Assembly: GCF_005222705.1 (NCBI RefSeq)
Contig: NZ_STGF01000016.1
Span: forward strand, 62,001 to 126,000
DNA: 64,000 nt
Direction of reading: 5' to 3'
Source: Paenibacillus sp. SY21-1
GTDB taxonomy: Bacteria > Bacillota > Bacilli > Paenibacillales > Paenibacillaceae
Below the pieces are notes generated by a model. It made no database searches, was not told where the DNA came from, and saw nothing but the letters and a program-made list of their open reading frames with translations. How positions within the stretch are numbered: position 1 is the first letter of the stretch; every line of letters begins with the position of its first letter. Position numbers and translations under genes: made by a program. Positions 26,619 through 35,226 of this stretch are shown here, one piece after another.

Positions 26619-27380
26619 TTGATCATGGCAAATCGTAGTGACATTGGACGGGTACGCCATTTGAACGAAGACCAGTCATGGGTTGGCCAACTGGACGGGG
26701 GGCTTACGCTCGCCGTTGTCGCCGATGGCATGGGCGGGCATCAGGCGGGCGATGTCGCGAGTCAGCAGGCGGTGGACGCGTTCCGCGGGATGCTGGAGCG
26801 CTCCCCGGCCAAACCGGAAATGACGGTGCAGGAAGGGAAGATGCTTATTCGCCAGGCGATTTCCGAAGCGAACGAAGCCGTATTTCAATTAGCTTCCCGC
26901 AATGAAGCCTACCATAACATGGGAACGACGATTGTCGCCGCGCTGGTGAAGGACGACAGCGCGATTATCGGCCATGTTGGCGACAGCAGGGCGTACAAAA
27001 TTTCGCAAGGCGCCATCAAACAGCTGACAAGCGATCATACTCTCGTTAACGAGCTATTGAAATCCGGTCAGTTAAGCGAGGAGGAAGCGGCGCATCATCC
27101 GCGGCGCAATGTGCTGACCCGCGCTGTAGGGACGGATGCGCATGTCGACATCGATGTGCAAGCGGTGCAGTGGACCGATTCCGACATTTTGCTGCTATGC
27201 AGCGACGGCTTGTCGAACTTGGTAAGCGAGCAGGAAATGCTCCAGACGGTGATGTCGCAGCAAATGGGCATTGAAGCAAAAGCCGACCATTTGATCCAGC
27301 TTGCGCTTCATGCTGGCGGAGAAGACAACATTACCGTCGTGATTTTGCAGGAAGCCGTTTCTGCGGATCGGGAGGGTTGA
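26619..27380 (+). CDS. prpC: PP2C family Ser/Thr phosphatase
   Basis: A 253-residue phosphatase that reverses PrkC phosphorylation. Metal-binding motifs are ADGMGGHQAGDVAS, GHVGDSRAYKI, and GGEDNITVVIL with the C-terminal Asp. The start is either TTG 26619 or ATG 26625; the GAGGTGA site (26605-26611) is 7 bases from the TTG and 13 from the ATG, so I prefer the TTG. prkC begins 4 bases after the stop. Confidence 0.94.
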   Translation: MIMANRSDIGRVRHLNEDQSWVGQLDGGLTLAVVADGMGGHQAGDVASQQAVDAFRGMLERSPAKPEMTVQEGKMLIRQAISEANEAVFQLASRNEAYHNMGTTIVAALVKDDSAIIGHVGDSRAYKISQGAIKQLTSDHTLVNELLKSGQLSEEEAAHHPRRNVLTRAVGTDAHVDIDVQAVQWTDSDILLLCSDGLSNLVSEQEMLQTVMSQQMGIEAKADHLIQLALHAGGEDNITVVILQEAVSADREG

Positions 27381-27384
27381 AGCG

Positions 27385-29481
27385 ATGATAGGACATAATT
27401 TAGGCGGCCGTTATGAGATTTTAACTCAAATCGGCGGGGGCGGAATGGCCCTTGTCTACAAAGCGCACGATACTGTGTTAAATCGGAACGTCGCGATCAA
27501 GGTTCTGCGCCAGCAATTTGTACACGACGAGGAGTTTATACGACGCTTCCGCCGCGAAGCACAGTCCGCTGCCGCTTTATCGCATCCAAACGTCGTCAGC
27601 ATCTACGATGTGGGGCAGGAAGACGATACCCATTATATCGTGATGGAATACGTGGAAGGCAGCAACCTGAACGAAGTCATCATTGAGAGGGCGCCGCTCC
27701 AGGCCGATGAAGCGGTGCGTATTGCTGTGCAAATCGCCGATGCGCTCGACCATGCGCACCAGAATCATATCATTCATCGGGATATAAAGCCTCATAACAT
27801 TTTGCTCGGCAAAAACGGACGGGTAAAGGTAACGGATTTCGGGATTGCGCGTGCAGTAACCTCGTCGACGATTACCCAGACGGGTTCCGTGATCGGTTCG
27901 GTCCATTATTTCTCCCCCGAGCATGCCAAGGGCATCAACGCCGGGGAAAAGTCGGATCTGTACTCCTTGGGAATCGTGCTGTACCAGATGGTGACGGCCA
28001 AGCTGCCGTTTCTTGGCGAAAGCCCGATCAGCGTGGCGCTGAAGCATTTGCAGGAAACGTTCGAGGAGCCGCGTACTTTAAATCCACATATTCCGCAAAG
28101 CGTTGAGAATGTCATCCTTAAAGCGATGCGCAAAAACCCGAGCGAGCGATATCACTCGGCGCACGAGATGCAGCTTGATCTGGACGGGTGTTTGCGCGCC
28201 GACCGCCGCAACGAGCCCAAAATAACGTTTGCGCCCAATCATGATTTGGATGAAACGCGCGTCATGCCTGCTATACGCAGCGAGCACAGAATCGAGTCTA
28301 CAGCGCAGCGCAGAGAGACCGCGACAAGCCAGGGCAGCGACTCTCAGCCGCGAAGCACGGAAGCCCAGAAGGCGGCTAAAGGCTGGAAACGCCCGCTAAC
28401 TGTTGTAGGGATAACCGTACTTATATTGGCTTTTATCATTTCGGGCTTTATTTGGTTGCTCGGACGGCTTGATGTGGCGGAGGTCGAGGTTCCATACGTT
28501 GTCGGCAAGCAGCTAAACGAAGCGCGGCAGATGATTGAGGAAGCGGGTCTGAAGGTGGAGGAGCCGATTATTCGCGAAACCCATCCGGACATTCCGATTG
28601 ATGAAGTCATCGATCAGACCAAAACAAATATGCGCGTGAAACAAGGGTCGCTTATTAAGCTTACGGTTAGCGATGGGCCGAAGCAAGAAGTGCTGCCCGA
28701 TTATGTCGGCAAGCAGATTCAGATGGCGATTGACGAATTGAAGGCGCTTGGCGTTACCGACAATCAAATTAAAACCGAGGCCGTGTTTAGCGAGAAGGAT
28801 CAGAACACGATTCTGCAGCAGACGCCGGGAGCCGGTGAAAATTTTGATCCGACCAAAGAAAATTTTGTGTTCATGATCAGCAAGGGGCGGGAAACGGTTC
28901 CTATGCCTAACCTGATCGGCGAAACCCTTGAAGAGGCCAAGGAGCTGATCAAAGCGAGCGAGCTTGTGCTAGAAGACAAGGATATTCTGTATAGTCCGAG
29001 CTATTTGCACGAGAAGGGCCGCGTTCTAGAGCAGTCGCCTTTTGCAGCCAAGGAGCCAACGACCAAGGGCACCAAGATCACGATAACCGTAAGCTCAGGT
29101 CCGCCTGACGATACGAAAAAGCACCAGTTCAACGTCATGATTTCGCCGGCGGAAGCGGGCAAGACGAGTACGGTTAAAATTATGTATTCCGATGCGACAG
29201 GCGAGGAAATGGAGTGGGGAACGCGGCAAATTACGGAAACCCAGACGTACACGGTAACGGTGCTTGTCGCGCCTGATACCGAAGCGAGCATTACCGTCAT
29301 TCGCGACGATCAGTTTATTGATCGCAAAGCCATTACGTACGATGAAATCGCTCAAGGCACGAATGCGACAAATTTGACGATTCCGGGAGCAGAGCCGCCG
29401 CCTTCCGTAGAACCGGAGCAAACGGAGGTAACCGTAACGGATGAAGAAACCGAGCAAACCGAGGAACAGCAAGAGCAATAG
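27385..29481 (+). CDS. prkC: PASTA-domain Ser/Thr protein kinase
   Basis: A 698-residue membrane kinase that binds peptidoglycan fragments and in Bacillus triggers spore germination. The kinase domain (about 10-270) shows the Gly-rich loop IGGGGMALVYKA, Lys in VAIKVL, catalytic HRDIKPHNILLG, and VTDFGIA. A single membrane helix lies at about 336-358. Three PASTA repeats follow (about 360-570, for example VPYVVGKQLNEA, LPDYVGKQIQMA and MPNLIGETLEEA). A beta-rich domain then ends in an acidic Glu/Thr/Gln tail. The last 41 bases overlap rsgA. Confidence 0.95.
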   Translation: MIGHNLGGRYEILTQIGGGGMALVYKAHDTVLNRNVAIKVLRQQFVHDEEFIRRFRREAQSAAALSHPNVVSIYDVGQEDDTHYIVMEYVEGSNLNEVIIERAPLQADEAVRIAVQIADALDHAHQNHIIHRDIKPHNILLGKNGRVKVTDFGIARAVTSSTITQTGSVIGSVHYFSPEHAKGINAGEKSDLYSLGIVLYQMVTAKLPFLGESPISVALKHLQETFEEPRTLNPHIPQSVENVILKAMRKNPSERYHSAHEMQLDLDGCLRADRRNEPKITFAPNHDLDETRVMPAIRSEHRIESTAQRRETATSQGSDSQPRSTEAQKAAKGWKRPLTVVGITVLILAFIISGFIWLLGRLDVAEVEVPYVVGKQLNEARQMIEEAGLKVEEPIIRETHPDIPIDEVIDQTKTNMRVKQGSLIKLTVSDGPKQEVLPDYVGKQIQMAIDELKALGVTDNQIKTEAVFSEKDQNTILQQTPGAGENFDPTKENFVFMISKGRETVPMPNLIGETLEEAKELIKASELVLEDKDILYSPSYLHEKGRVLEQSPFAAKEPTTKGTKITITVSSGPPDDTKKHQFNVMISPAEAGKTSTVKIMYSDATGEEMEWGTRQITETQTYTVTVLVAPDTEASITVIRDDQFIDRKAITYDEIAQGTNATNLTIPGAEPPPSVEPEQTEVTVTDEETEQTEEQQEQ

Positions 29482-30412
29482 TCCTGTCGTGGCCGAGGCT
29501 TCGCTAAAAGGCACGATCGTCAAGGCTTTAAGCGGATATTATTACGTGAAGGCCGAGGGGGCGTCTCCAAGCGAGACTACCGTGCAATGCAGAGCGCGCG
29601 GCGTATTTAAAAACAGGGGCATATCGCCGCTCGTAGGCGATGATGTGCTGTTCAGCCTCACGGAGAACGGCGAAGGAACGGTGACCGAAATTTTGCCGCG
29701 CAGCTCCGAGCTGATCAGACCGCCGGTTGCCAATGTAGGTTTGGCGATCTTGGTGTTTTCCGTCACGGAGCCTGCGCTTAATCTGCAACTTCTTGATAAG
29801 TTTCTTGTCCATATCGAGCATGCCGGCTTGCCGGCAGTGCTCTGCTTAAGCAAGCAGGATTTGGAGAAGGAAACGGAAATGGCGGAGGAGGCCCAATTGG
29901 CGGCCGCCTCCGTTCATCGCATATACAGCTCTATCGGGTATGAAATATTCGGTACAAGCTCAAGGCTCGGCGAGGGCATCGAGGCGCTGCATGGGAGACT
30001 GCAAGGAGAAGTCGCGGTTTTTGCCGGGCAGTCCGGCGTAGGCAAGTCCTCGCTGCTGAACGCCATCGTGCCGGGGCTGGAGCTTGAAACGAATGCGATC
30101 AGCGACCGGCTTGGCCGTGGCAAGCATACGACGCGCCACGTTGAATTAATTGAAATCGGAGGCGGACTAGTGGCGGATACGCCGGGGTTCAGCCAGCTGG
30201 ATTTTCAGGAGCTGGGCATTGAGGATCTCGGCTATTGCTTTGTTGAAATCAGGAAGCTGTTGCCGGATTGCAAGTTCAGAGGCTGCACGCATATTCAAGA
30301 GCCCGGGTGCGCAGTGCTGGGCGCCCTTGCTTCGGGTGGAATCGCGCCTAGCCGCTACGATAATTATGTGCTGTTTATGAACGAATTGAAAGAGAAAAAA
30401 CGGAGGTACTGA
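29441..30412 (+). CDS. rsgA: ribosome small subunit-dependent GTPase A
   Basis: A 323-residue circularly permuted GTPase that acts in late 30S assembly. An OB fold occupies about residues 22-90. The GTPase motifs appear out of usual order: LSKQDLE (G4), GQSGVGKSSLLN (G1) and DTPGFSQLD (G3). A zinc knuckle near the C-terminus supplies Cys, Cys, His and Cys (LPDCKFRGCTHIQEPGCAV). The ATG at 29441 has GGAGGT 11 bases upstream inside prkC, so I accept the 41-base overlap. A GTG at about 29486 is an alternative start. Confidence 0.93.
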   Translation: MKKPSKPRNSKSNSPVVAEASLKGTIVKALSGYYYVKAEGASPSETTVQCRARGVFKNRGISPLVGDDVLFSLTENGEGTVTEILPRSSELIRPPVANVGLAILVFSVTEPALNLQLLDKFLVHIEHAGLPAVLCLSKQDLEKETEMAEEAQLAAASVHRIYSSIGYEIFGTSSRLGEGIEALHGRLQGEVAVFAGQSGVGKSSLLNAIVPGLELETNAISDRLGRGKHTTRHVELIEIGGGLVADTPGFSQLDFQELGIEDLGYCFVEIRKLLPDCKFRGCTHIQEPGCAVLGALASGGIAPSRYDNYVLFMNELKEKKRRY

Positions 30413-30417
30413 CCACG

Positions 30418-31062
30418 ATGACGATTATTGCACCATCGATATTATCCGCTGATTTCGCGCGACTTGGGGAAGAAATTCAGGCGGTAGAGGCCGCAGGGGC
30501 CGATTGGGTTCATGTTGATGTTATGGATGGACAGTTTGTGCCGAATCTGACCTTTGGACCGCCGGTCATTGCAGCCGTCCGTTCGGCAACAAAGCTGCCC
30601 TTCGATGTACATTTAATGATTGAACGTCCGGAGCTGTCAATTCAAGATTATATTGCGGCAGGAGCCGATCGGATTACGATTCATGCGGAGGCTTGCACGC
30701 ATCTGCACCGGACGATCCATGCCATCAAAGAGAGCGGTCTGCCAGCTGGCGTAGCGATTAATCCGGCAACTCCCGTATCCGTGCTGGAACCGATCGTGCA
30801 GGATTTGGATCTGGTGTTAATTATGACGGTAAACCCGGGCTTTGGCGGTCAAGCGTTTATTCCTTATTCTCTAGTCAAACTGCGCCAGCTTCGCTCCATG
30901 CTCGTAGAGCGCGGGCTGGATCACGTTCATGTACAGGTCGACGGCGGCATCAACGCCGAAACCTCTTCTCTTGTTAGGGAAGCGGGAGCTAACGTGCTTG
31001 TAGCCGGCAATGCGGTATTCGCCCAGCAGGACCGCGCAGCGGCGATTGCCGTTCTCCGTTAG
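30418..31062 (+). CDS. rpe: ribulose-phosphate 3-epimerase
   Basis: A 214-residue TIM-barrel enzyme that interconverts ribulose-5-phosphate and xylulose-5-phosphate. Catalytic and metal residues are in IAPSILSADFARLGEE, HVDVMDGQFVPNLTFG, FDVHLMI, TVNPGFGGQAFI and VQVDGGINAET. It sits five bases after rsgA, in the conserved prkC-rsgA-rpe order. Confidence 0.96.
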   Translation: MTIIAPSILSADFARLGEEIQAVEAAGADWVHVDVMDGQFVPNLTFGPPVIAAVRSATKLPFDVHLMIERPELSIQDYIAAGADRITIHAEACTHLHRTIHAIKESGLPAGVAINPATPVSVLEPIVQDLDLVLIMTVNPGFGGQAFIPYSLVKLRQLRSMLVERGLDHVHVQVDGGINAETSSLVREAGANVLVAGNAVFAQQDRAAAIAVLR

Positions 31063-31072
31063 GGGATTGGCT

Positions 31073-31342
31073 ATGGGAGAAAAGCTTAAAACTGCGCTAT
31101 GGCTGATCGGTTTTGCTATGCTGGCTGGTCTGCTGCTAGCCATGTTCAGCATCATTGCGAGCCTCGTTAAATACGTGTTCTCCTTGCTGGCGCTGTACGT
31201 AGGCATTCGTTTTTTTCGGAAATTCGAGTCCATCGGTTTAAGAATCGGTTTTTTTGCGCTTGCCATCGTTTTTTATTTTGCCATCGTCATTGTGATCCAG
31301 GCGATTGTATACCTGCAAGGCCAATCTTCGCCCGCCCTGTAA
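31073..31342 (+). CDS. small integral membrane protein, unrecognised
   Basis: An 89-residue protein with probably three membrane helices (about residues 8-30, 33-47 and 58-80). I do not recognise a family. The ATG at 31073 is preceded by a weak AGGGG; the open frame from 31010 overlaps rpe and is unlikely. It occupies the slot that holds thiN (thiamine pyrophosphokinase) in B. subtilis, between rpe and spoVM. Confidence 0.6.
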   Translation: MGEKLKTALWLIGFAMLAGLLLAMFSIIASLVKYVFSLLALYVGIRFFRKFESIGLRIGFFALAIVFYFAIVIVIQAIVYLQGQSSPAL

Positions 31343-31376
31343 CCAAAAAGGGGCTCTGCCCGGCCATGCCGCAATG

Positions 31377-31405
31377 GAATAGGACAAACCGACCTCGCAT
31401 AGGAT
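31377..31405 (+). promoter_or_regulatory. sigma-E-like promoter ahead of spoVM
   Basis: GAATAGG (31377-31383), a 14-base spacer, then CATAGGAT (31398-31405). This fits the mother-cell sigma-E pattern with two mismatches in each box. spoVM is a sigma-E gene in B. subtilis. It lies about 67 bases before the spoVM start. Confidence 0.45.
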
Positions 31406-31471
31406 GGTTACATAAGCGACGGGAAATTGTCAGGGTTCCATTCGATGAGCGTGTCCGAGGAGGGATGAGGC

Positions 31472-31552
31472 ATGAAATTTTATACGATAAAGCTGCCTAA
31501 GTTTTTGGGCGGGTTCGTAAAGGCAATCCTAAATACGTTTCAGAAAAGTTAG
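31472..31552 (+). CDS. spoVM: stage V sporulation protein M (26 residues)
   Basis: A 26-residue amphipathic peptide, MKFYTIKLPKFLGG at its start. It is almost identical over the first 14 residues to B. subtilis SpoVM. SpoVM recognises the convex curvature of the forespore membrane and anchors the SpoIVA coat base. GAGGAGGG lies 9 bases upstream of the ATG. It falls in the usual place between the rpe region and rpmB. It is easily missed by gene finders because of its size. Confidence 0.95.
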   Translation: MKFYTIKLPKFLGGFVKAILNTFQKS

Positions 31553-31703
31553 CTCGCGATGCGTCAGCTCCTCTCACGTTCATCGCGATCGTGAACTTCA
31601 AGCGTAAACGGCCGATGCCGTCATCCGGCGGCAAAGCTCGCGTCTCGCGTAGAAATAGAAGCCAAATATAAGTCCGGAGCCTGCGCTCATGCTCGCTTAT
31701 ATT

Positions 31704-31738
31704 TGAACAAAAAAGCACCTGAGGGCTCAGGTGCTTTT
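31704..31738 (-). terminator. terminator of rpmB (minus strand)
   Basis: An 11-bp inverted repeat at 31713-31723 and 31726-31736 (effectively a 10-bp stem with a 4-base loop). On the minus strand it is followed by TTTTTTGTT. The other side has only TTTTG, so the main direction is minus. The stretch 31553-31700 shows nothing else. Confidence 0.85.
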
Positions 31739-31758
31739 GTCTATGGCGCAAGCCATCA

Positions 31759-31947
31759 CTATACGCGGGTAACTTTGCCGGATTTCAACGCACGAGCGCT
31801 AACGTATACACGTTTCGGCTTACCGTCAACCAGAATACGAACCTTCTGCACGTTTACGCCCCAAGAACGACGTGTTTTGTTGTTCGCGTGGGAAACGTTG
31901 TTGCCTGTACCAGGCGATTTGCCTGTAAGAAAACATTTGCGGGACAT
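31759..31947 (-). CDS. rpmB: 50S ribosomal protein L28
   Basis: A 62-residue ribosomal protein. The start MSRKCFLTGKSPGTGNNVSH and the basic, Arg/Lys-rich body are characteristic. The first part has a single Cys, so this is the form without the four-Cys zinc ribbon. It is transcribed against its neighbours, as in B. subtilis, from a -10 TATAAT on the minus strand (31983-31988), with AAGGAGGTG before the ATG. Confidence 0.96.
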   Translation of the reverse strand: MSRKCFLTGKSPGTGNNVSHANNKTRRSWGVNVQKVRILVDGKPKRVYVSARALKSGKVTRV

Positions 31948-31982
31948 GACTACACCTCCTTAACAAAATCTCCGATTATTCG

Positions 31983-31988
31983 ATTATA
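31983..31988 (-). promoter_or_regulatory. -10 element of the rpmB promoter
   Basis: TATAAT on the minus strand, about 36 bases before the rpmB start. A good -35 at standard spacing is not evident. Confidence 0.4.
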
Positions 31989-32145
31989 CACGAATTAGCA
32001 TGTAAACACACTTGAATATCGTATCACAAACAGCCTAACTCTTCAACTTAAATATAATAACGAGCTTGTCGGACTTCAATATGCAAGCCGTTTATAGTAC
32101 AATGATACATAGTCCATACTACATATCGTAAGGGAGTGAACGTCC

Positions 32146-32505
32146 ATGCCTATGCAGCTAAGTACGGAGCTGGGGTCCATCCACGTTACAGACCATTGTA
32201 TTGCCACGCTCGCAGGATCGGCGGCGATGGATTGTTATGGACTGGTGGGAATGGCCTCGCGCAAACAATTAAAGGACGGAATCGCCGAATTGCTTGGAAG
32301 GGAAAACTTTACCCGCGGCGTCGTCGTTAGGCGGGCGAATGATAATCTGTATATCGATTTATATATTATCGTTGGCTATGGCACTAAGATTTCCGAAGTA
32401 GCAAGCAACATTCAATCAAAGGTCAAATATGTTTTGAACGACGTTATCGGACTGCAGGTGGATGAGGTTCATATTTTCGTGCAGGACGTAAGAGTCATAA
32501 AGTAG
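32146..32505 (+). CDS. Asp23/Gls24 family envelope stress protein (YloU-like)
   Basis: A 119-residue Asp23-family protein. Family hallmarks: ELGSIHVTDHCIATLAGSAA near the start and VNEVHIFV-like VDEVHIFVQDVRVI at the end. Members sit at the cell envelope, and the gene nearly always precedes fakA. The start may be ATG 32146 or 32152; AAGGGAGTG lies upstream. fakA starts 21 bases after the stop, suggesting one transcript. Confidence 0.92.
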   Translation: MPMQLSTELGSIHVTDHCIATLAGSAAMDCYGLVGMASRKQLKDGIAELLGRENFTRGVVVRRANDNLYIDLYIIVGYGTKISEVASNIQSKVKYVLNDVIGLQVDEVHIFVQDVRVIK

Positions 32506-32526
32506 CTGGCAGGGGAGGAATTTACG

Positions 32527-34335
32527 TTGAGTAAGCGCTCTATAGACGGGTCAGATTTTGCTGCAATGGCACTGCTCGGCGCAGATTTGCTGCAACGCAA
32601 TGTGGATTTTGTAAACGGACTTAACGTATTTCCCGTTCCGGACGGGGATACGGGCACGAATATGAATTTAACGATGAGTTCAGGCGTACGCGAGCTAAGG
32701 AGCAAGCTTCCATCCGAAATCGGAAAAGCGTCCGAGGTTTTGTCCAAAGGATTGCTGATGGGCGCGCGCGGCAATTCCGGCGTTATATTGTCGCAGCTGT
32801 TCCGCGGCTTCTCGCGTTCGCTTGCAGGGCTGAATCAGGCAGGCAGCGCGCAATTCGCCGCAGCGCTTCAGCACGGCGTAGATCTGGCATACAAAGCCGT
32901 TGTGAAGCCGGTTGAAGGCACGATTTTGACTGTTGCTCGCGAAGCGGCCAAGCATGCGGTGCAGCAAGCCAAAAGAACGGATGATGTCGCAGCGCTCATG
33001 CAGGAGGTTCATGCCAAAGCGCAGGAGACTCTAAACCGCACTCCTGACATGCTGCCCGTGCTAAAGCAAGTGGGCGTAGTCGATTCCGGCGGGCAAGGGC
33101 TCGTCTTGATTTATGAGGGATTCGTTCGCGCCTTGATAAGCCAGGGAGCGACAGATGAGCTGGAATTGTACGCCATGCCTTCCGAGGCTGCTCCGCCGGA
33201 GGAGGTAGCGGTGCCTGCGAGAGCGGATGCACCAACTGCTGTGTTGGGGAAACCGCAATCCGCGAAGGAGCCGCGTTCCGCTCAAGCACGGCTGGAGACG
33301 GACAAAATTGAGTTTTTGTATGATATGGAGTTTTTTATTAATCGGAAGCTGGGCCGAAAAAACGCACTGTTTTTTGATGAATCCGCTTACAAAAATTCAC
33401 TTGCCAAAAACGGCGATTCTATTCTCGTCATTGCGGAGGACGACATCATTAAAGTGCATGTGCATTCGCGTGCCCCGGGGGAAGTGCTGACGCTATCGCT
33501 TCCATACGGAGAATTAACGGACCTTCATATTCTGAATATGCGCGAGCAGCATAGAGAACTGCTTGAACAGGAGCAGGAACAGGAGGCCGCGGATTTGGGC
33601 ATCGCCGGTTACGACTCGGCAGAGCTGCTTGCCGGTCAGACGGGCATTGTCACGCCGCCGGGACAAGTGTTCGAACGGGCTCCATACGGCATTATAGCCG
33701 TATCCATGGGCGAAGGAATGGCAGAAATTTTTCTCGATAACGATGTAGACACCGTGTTATCGGGAGGTCAGACGATGAACCCGAGCACGGAGGATTTCGT
33801 CAAAGCGATAGACTCCTTGTCTGCCGACCACGTATTTTTGCTGCCAAACAACGGCAATGTCATTTTGGCTGCCGAGCAAGCGGCCGAATTGAGCGAGCGT
33901 AACGTCACCGTTATACCGACACGGACTATACCGCAGGGGCTTGCAGCCGTGCTGGCATTCAAGGAAGAGGAGAGCGCGGAGCGCAACGCGGCTTGGATGA
34001 CCGGCGCGGCGGAGCAGGTGCTGTCCGGACAGGTGACCAAAGCGGTGCGTGATACAGAGATGGATGGGGTTTCGGTGAAGGAAGGCGATTATATCGGGAT
34101 CGTAGAGAAAGCGATTGTCGTCTCGGACGCCGATTTGCTGTCGGCGTGTCAGCGGCTGATTGAAAGCATGCTGAAGGACGGCGGCGATCTGCTTACGCTT
34201 CTTACGGGCGAGGATGCGGAACCCGGCAAGACAGCGGAGCTGTGCGAGTGGGTTGCCGACAACTATCCGGAGCTGGAGCTGGAGCTGCAAGCAGGCGGTC
34301 AGCCCCTATATCCATATATACTGGCAGTTGAATAA
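32527..34335 (+). CDS. fakA: fatty acid kinase, ATP-binding subunit
   Basis: A 602-residue DAK2-domain protein, homologous to FakA (YloV), which phosphorylates fatty acids bound to FakB. The N-terminal kinase domain shows NVFPVPDGDTGTNMNLTM, whose Asp residues bind Mg-ATP, and GARGNSGVILSQLFRGF. The middle and C-terminal parts contain the FakA domain, including DGDSILVIAEDD-like NGDSILVIAEDDIIKVHVHS. The start is TTG 32527, with GGGGAGGAA just upstream. A DegV/FakB gene follows 33 bases later. Confidence 0.94.
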   Translation: MSKRSIDGSDFAAMALLGADLLQRNVDFVNGLNVFPVPDGDTGTNMNLTMSSGVRELRSKLPSEIGKASEVLSKGLLMGARGNSGVILSQLFRGFSRSLAGLNQAGSAQFAAALQHGVDLAYKAVVKPVEGTILTVAREAAKHAVQQAKRTDDVAALMQEVHAKAQETLNRTPDMLPVLKQVGVVDSGGQGLVLIYEGFVRALISQGATDELELYAMPSEAAPPEEVAVPARADAPTAVLGKPQSAKEPRSAQARLETDKIEFLYDMEFFINRKLGRKNALFFDESAYKNSLAKNGDSILVIAEDDIIKVHVHSRAPGEVLTLSLPYGELTDLHILNMREQHRELLEQEQEQEAADLGIAGYDSAELLAGQTGIVTPPGQVFERAPYGIIAVSMGEGMAEIFLDNDVDTVLSGGQTMNPSTEDFVKAIDSLSADHVFLLPNNGNVILAAEQAAELSERNVTVIPTRTIPQGLAAVLAFKEEESAERNAAWMTGAAEQVLSGQVTKAVRDTEMDGVSVKEGDYIGIVEKAIVVSDADLLSACQRLIESMLKDGGDLLTLLTGEDAEPGKTAELCEWVADNYPELELELQAGGQPLYPYILAVE

Positions 34336-34368
34336 GCAGGAAAGCTATTATTGAAGGGAGCGACGCAT

Positions 34369-35223
34369 ATGGGGAAAGTCCGAATTGTAACGGACAGTAC
34401 GGCTGATATCCCGGCAGAGCTTAGGGAGAGGCTGGGCATATCCATGGTTCCGCTTCAAGTGCTATTCGGTGAAGAAGCGTTTCTCGATGCCATTACGATA
34501 AACAGCGAGCAATTGTACGACAAGCTGATGAATTCATCCGTTCGACCAACGACTTCACAGCCGTCTCCGCAGGAATTTACCGAGGTGTACGAGCGTTTGT
34601 TGGCGGAGGAGCCGGATAGCTCGATTATCTCCATCCATCTGGCTTCCGTGCTGAGCGGCACGTTCCAATCGGCCAGGCTGGCAAGCACCATGCTGGAGGA
34701 AGAAGCCGATATAACGGTGATCGACTCCAAATCCGCCTCCTACGGGTTTGGCATGCAGGTCGTAAAGGCGGCGGAGATGGCGGAGGCGGGCGAATCAAAA
34801 GAGAGCATACTGCGTATGATTGAGCAGTTTCAAGCGAAGCTGCAGCTCTATTTTCTCGTGGATTCGCTTGAGTATTTGCATAAGGGCGGACGCATTGGCA
34901 AAGCCTCCGCATTGATCGGCACCATTCTGAATATTAAGCCGATTCTATCGCTTGATTCGCAAGGTGTCGTCCAAGCGGTCGATAAAGCAAGAGGATCGAA
35001 GAAAGCCATGCTGCGAATTGTAGAGCTGTTGAAAGAGCAATTTGGCGATGAGCCTGTCGATGTCACGATCGCCTGGACGAATCCGAACCCTACGGCTAAT
35101 GAACTGGCTGAATTGATCAAGTCTCGCTTTCATGTGAATTTGCTTGATTATACGACAGTAGGAACGGTAATCGGAGCGCACACTGGTCCGGGTACGTCAG
35201 CCGTATTCATGCGCAGGCTCTAA
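34369..35223 (+). CDS. DegV family fatty acid-binding protein (FakB-like)
   Basis: A 284-residue DegV protein. In the Fak system, FakB proteins carry the fatty acid that FakA phosphorylates. Family motifs: RIVTDSTADIP at the start, TSQPSPQEF, SIHLASVLSGTFQSA, VIDSKSASYGFGMQV and EYLHKGGRIGKA. The ATG at 34369 follows GAAGGGAG; an upstream in-frame TTG at 34351 is unlikely. Placement directly after fakA strengthens the FakB reading; fatty acid preference is not predictable. Confidence 0.92.
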   Translation: MGKVRIVTDSTADIPAELRERLGISMVPLQVLFGEEAFLDAITINSEQLYDKLMNSSVRPTTSQPSPQEFTEVYERLLAEEPDSSIISIHLASVLSGTFQSARLASTMLEEEADITVIDSKSASYGFGMQVVKAAEMAEAGESKESILRMIEQFQAKLQLYFLVDSLEYLHKGGRIGKASALIGTILNIKPILSLDSQGVVQAVDKARGSKKAMLRIVELLKEQFGDEPVDVTIAWTNPNPTANELAELIKSRFHVNLLDYTTVGTVIGAHTGPGTSAVFMRRL

Positions 35224-35226
35224 TCG

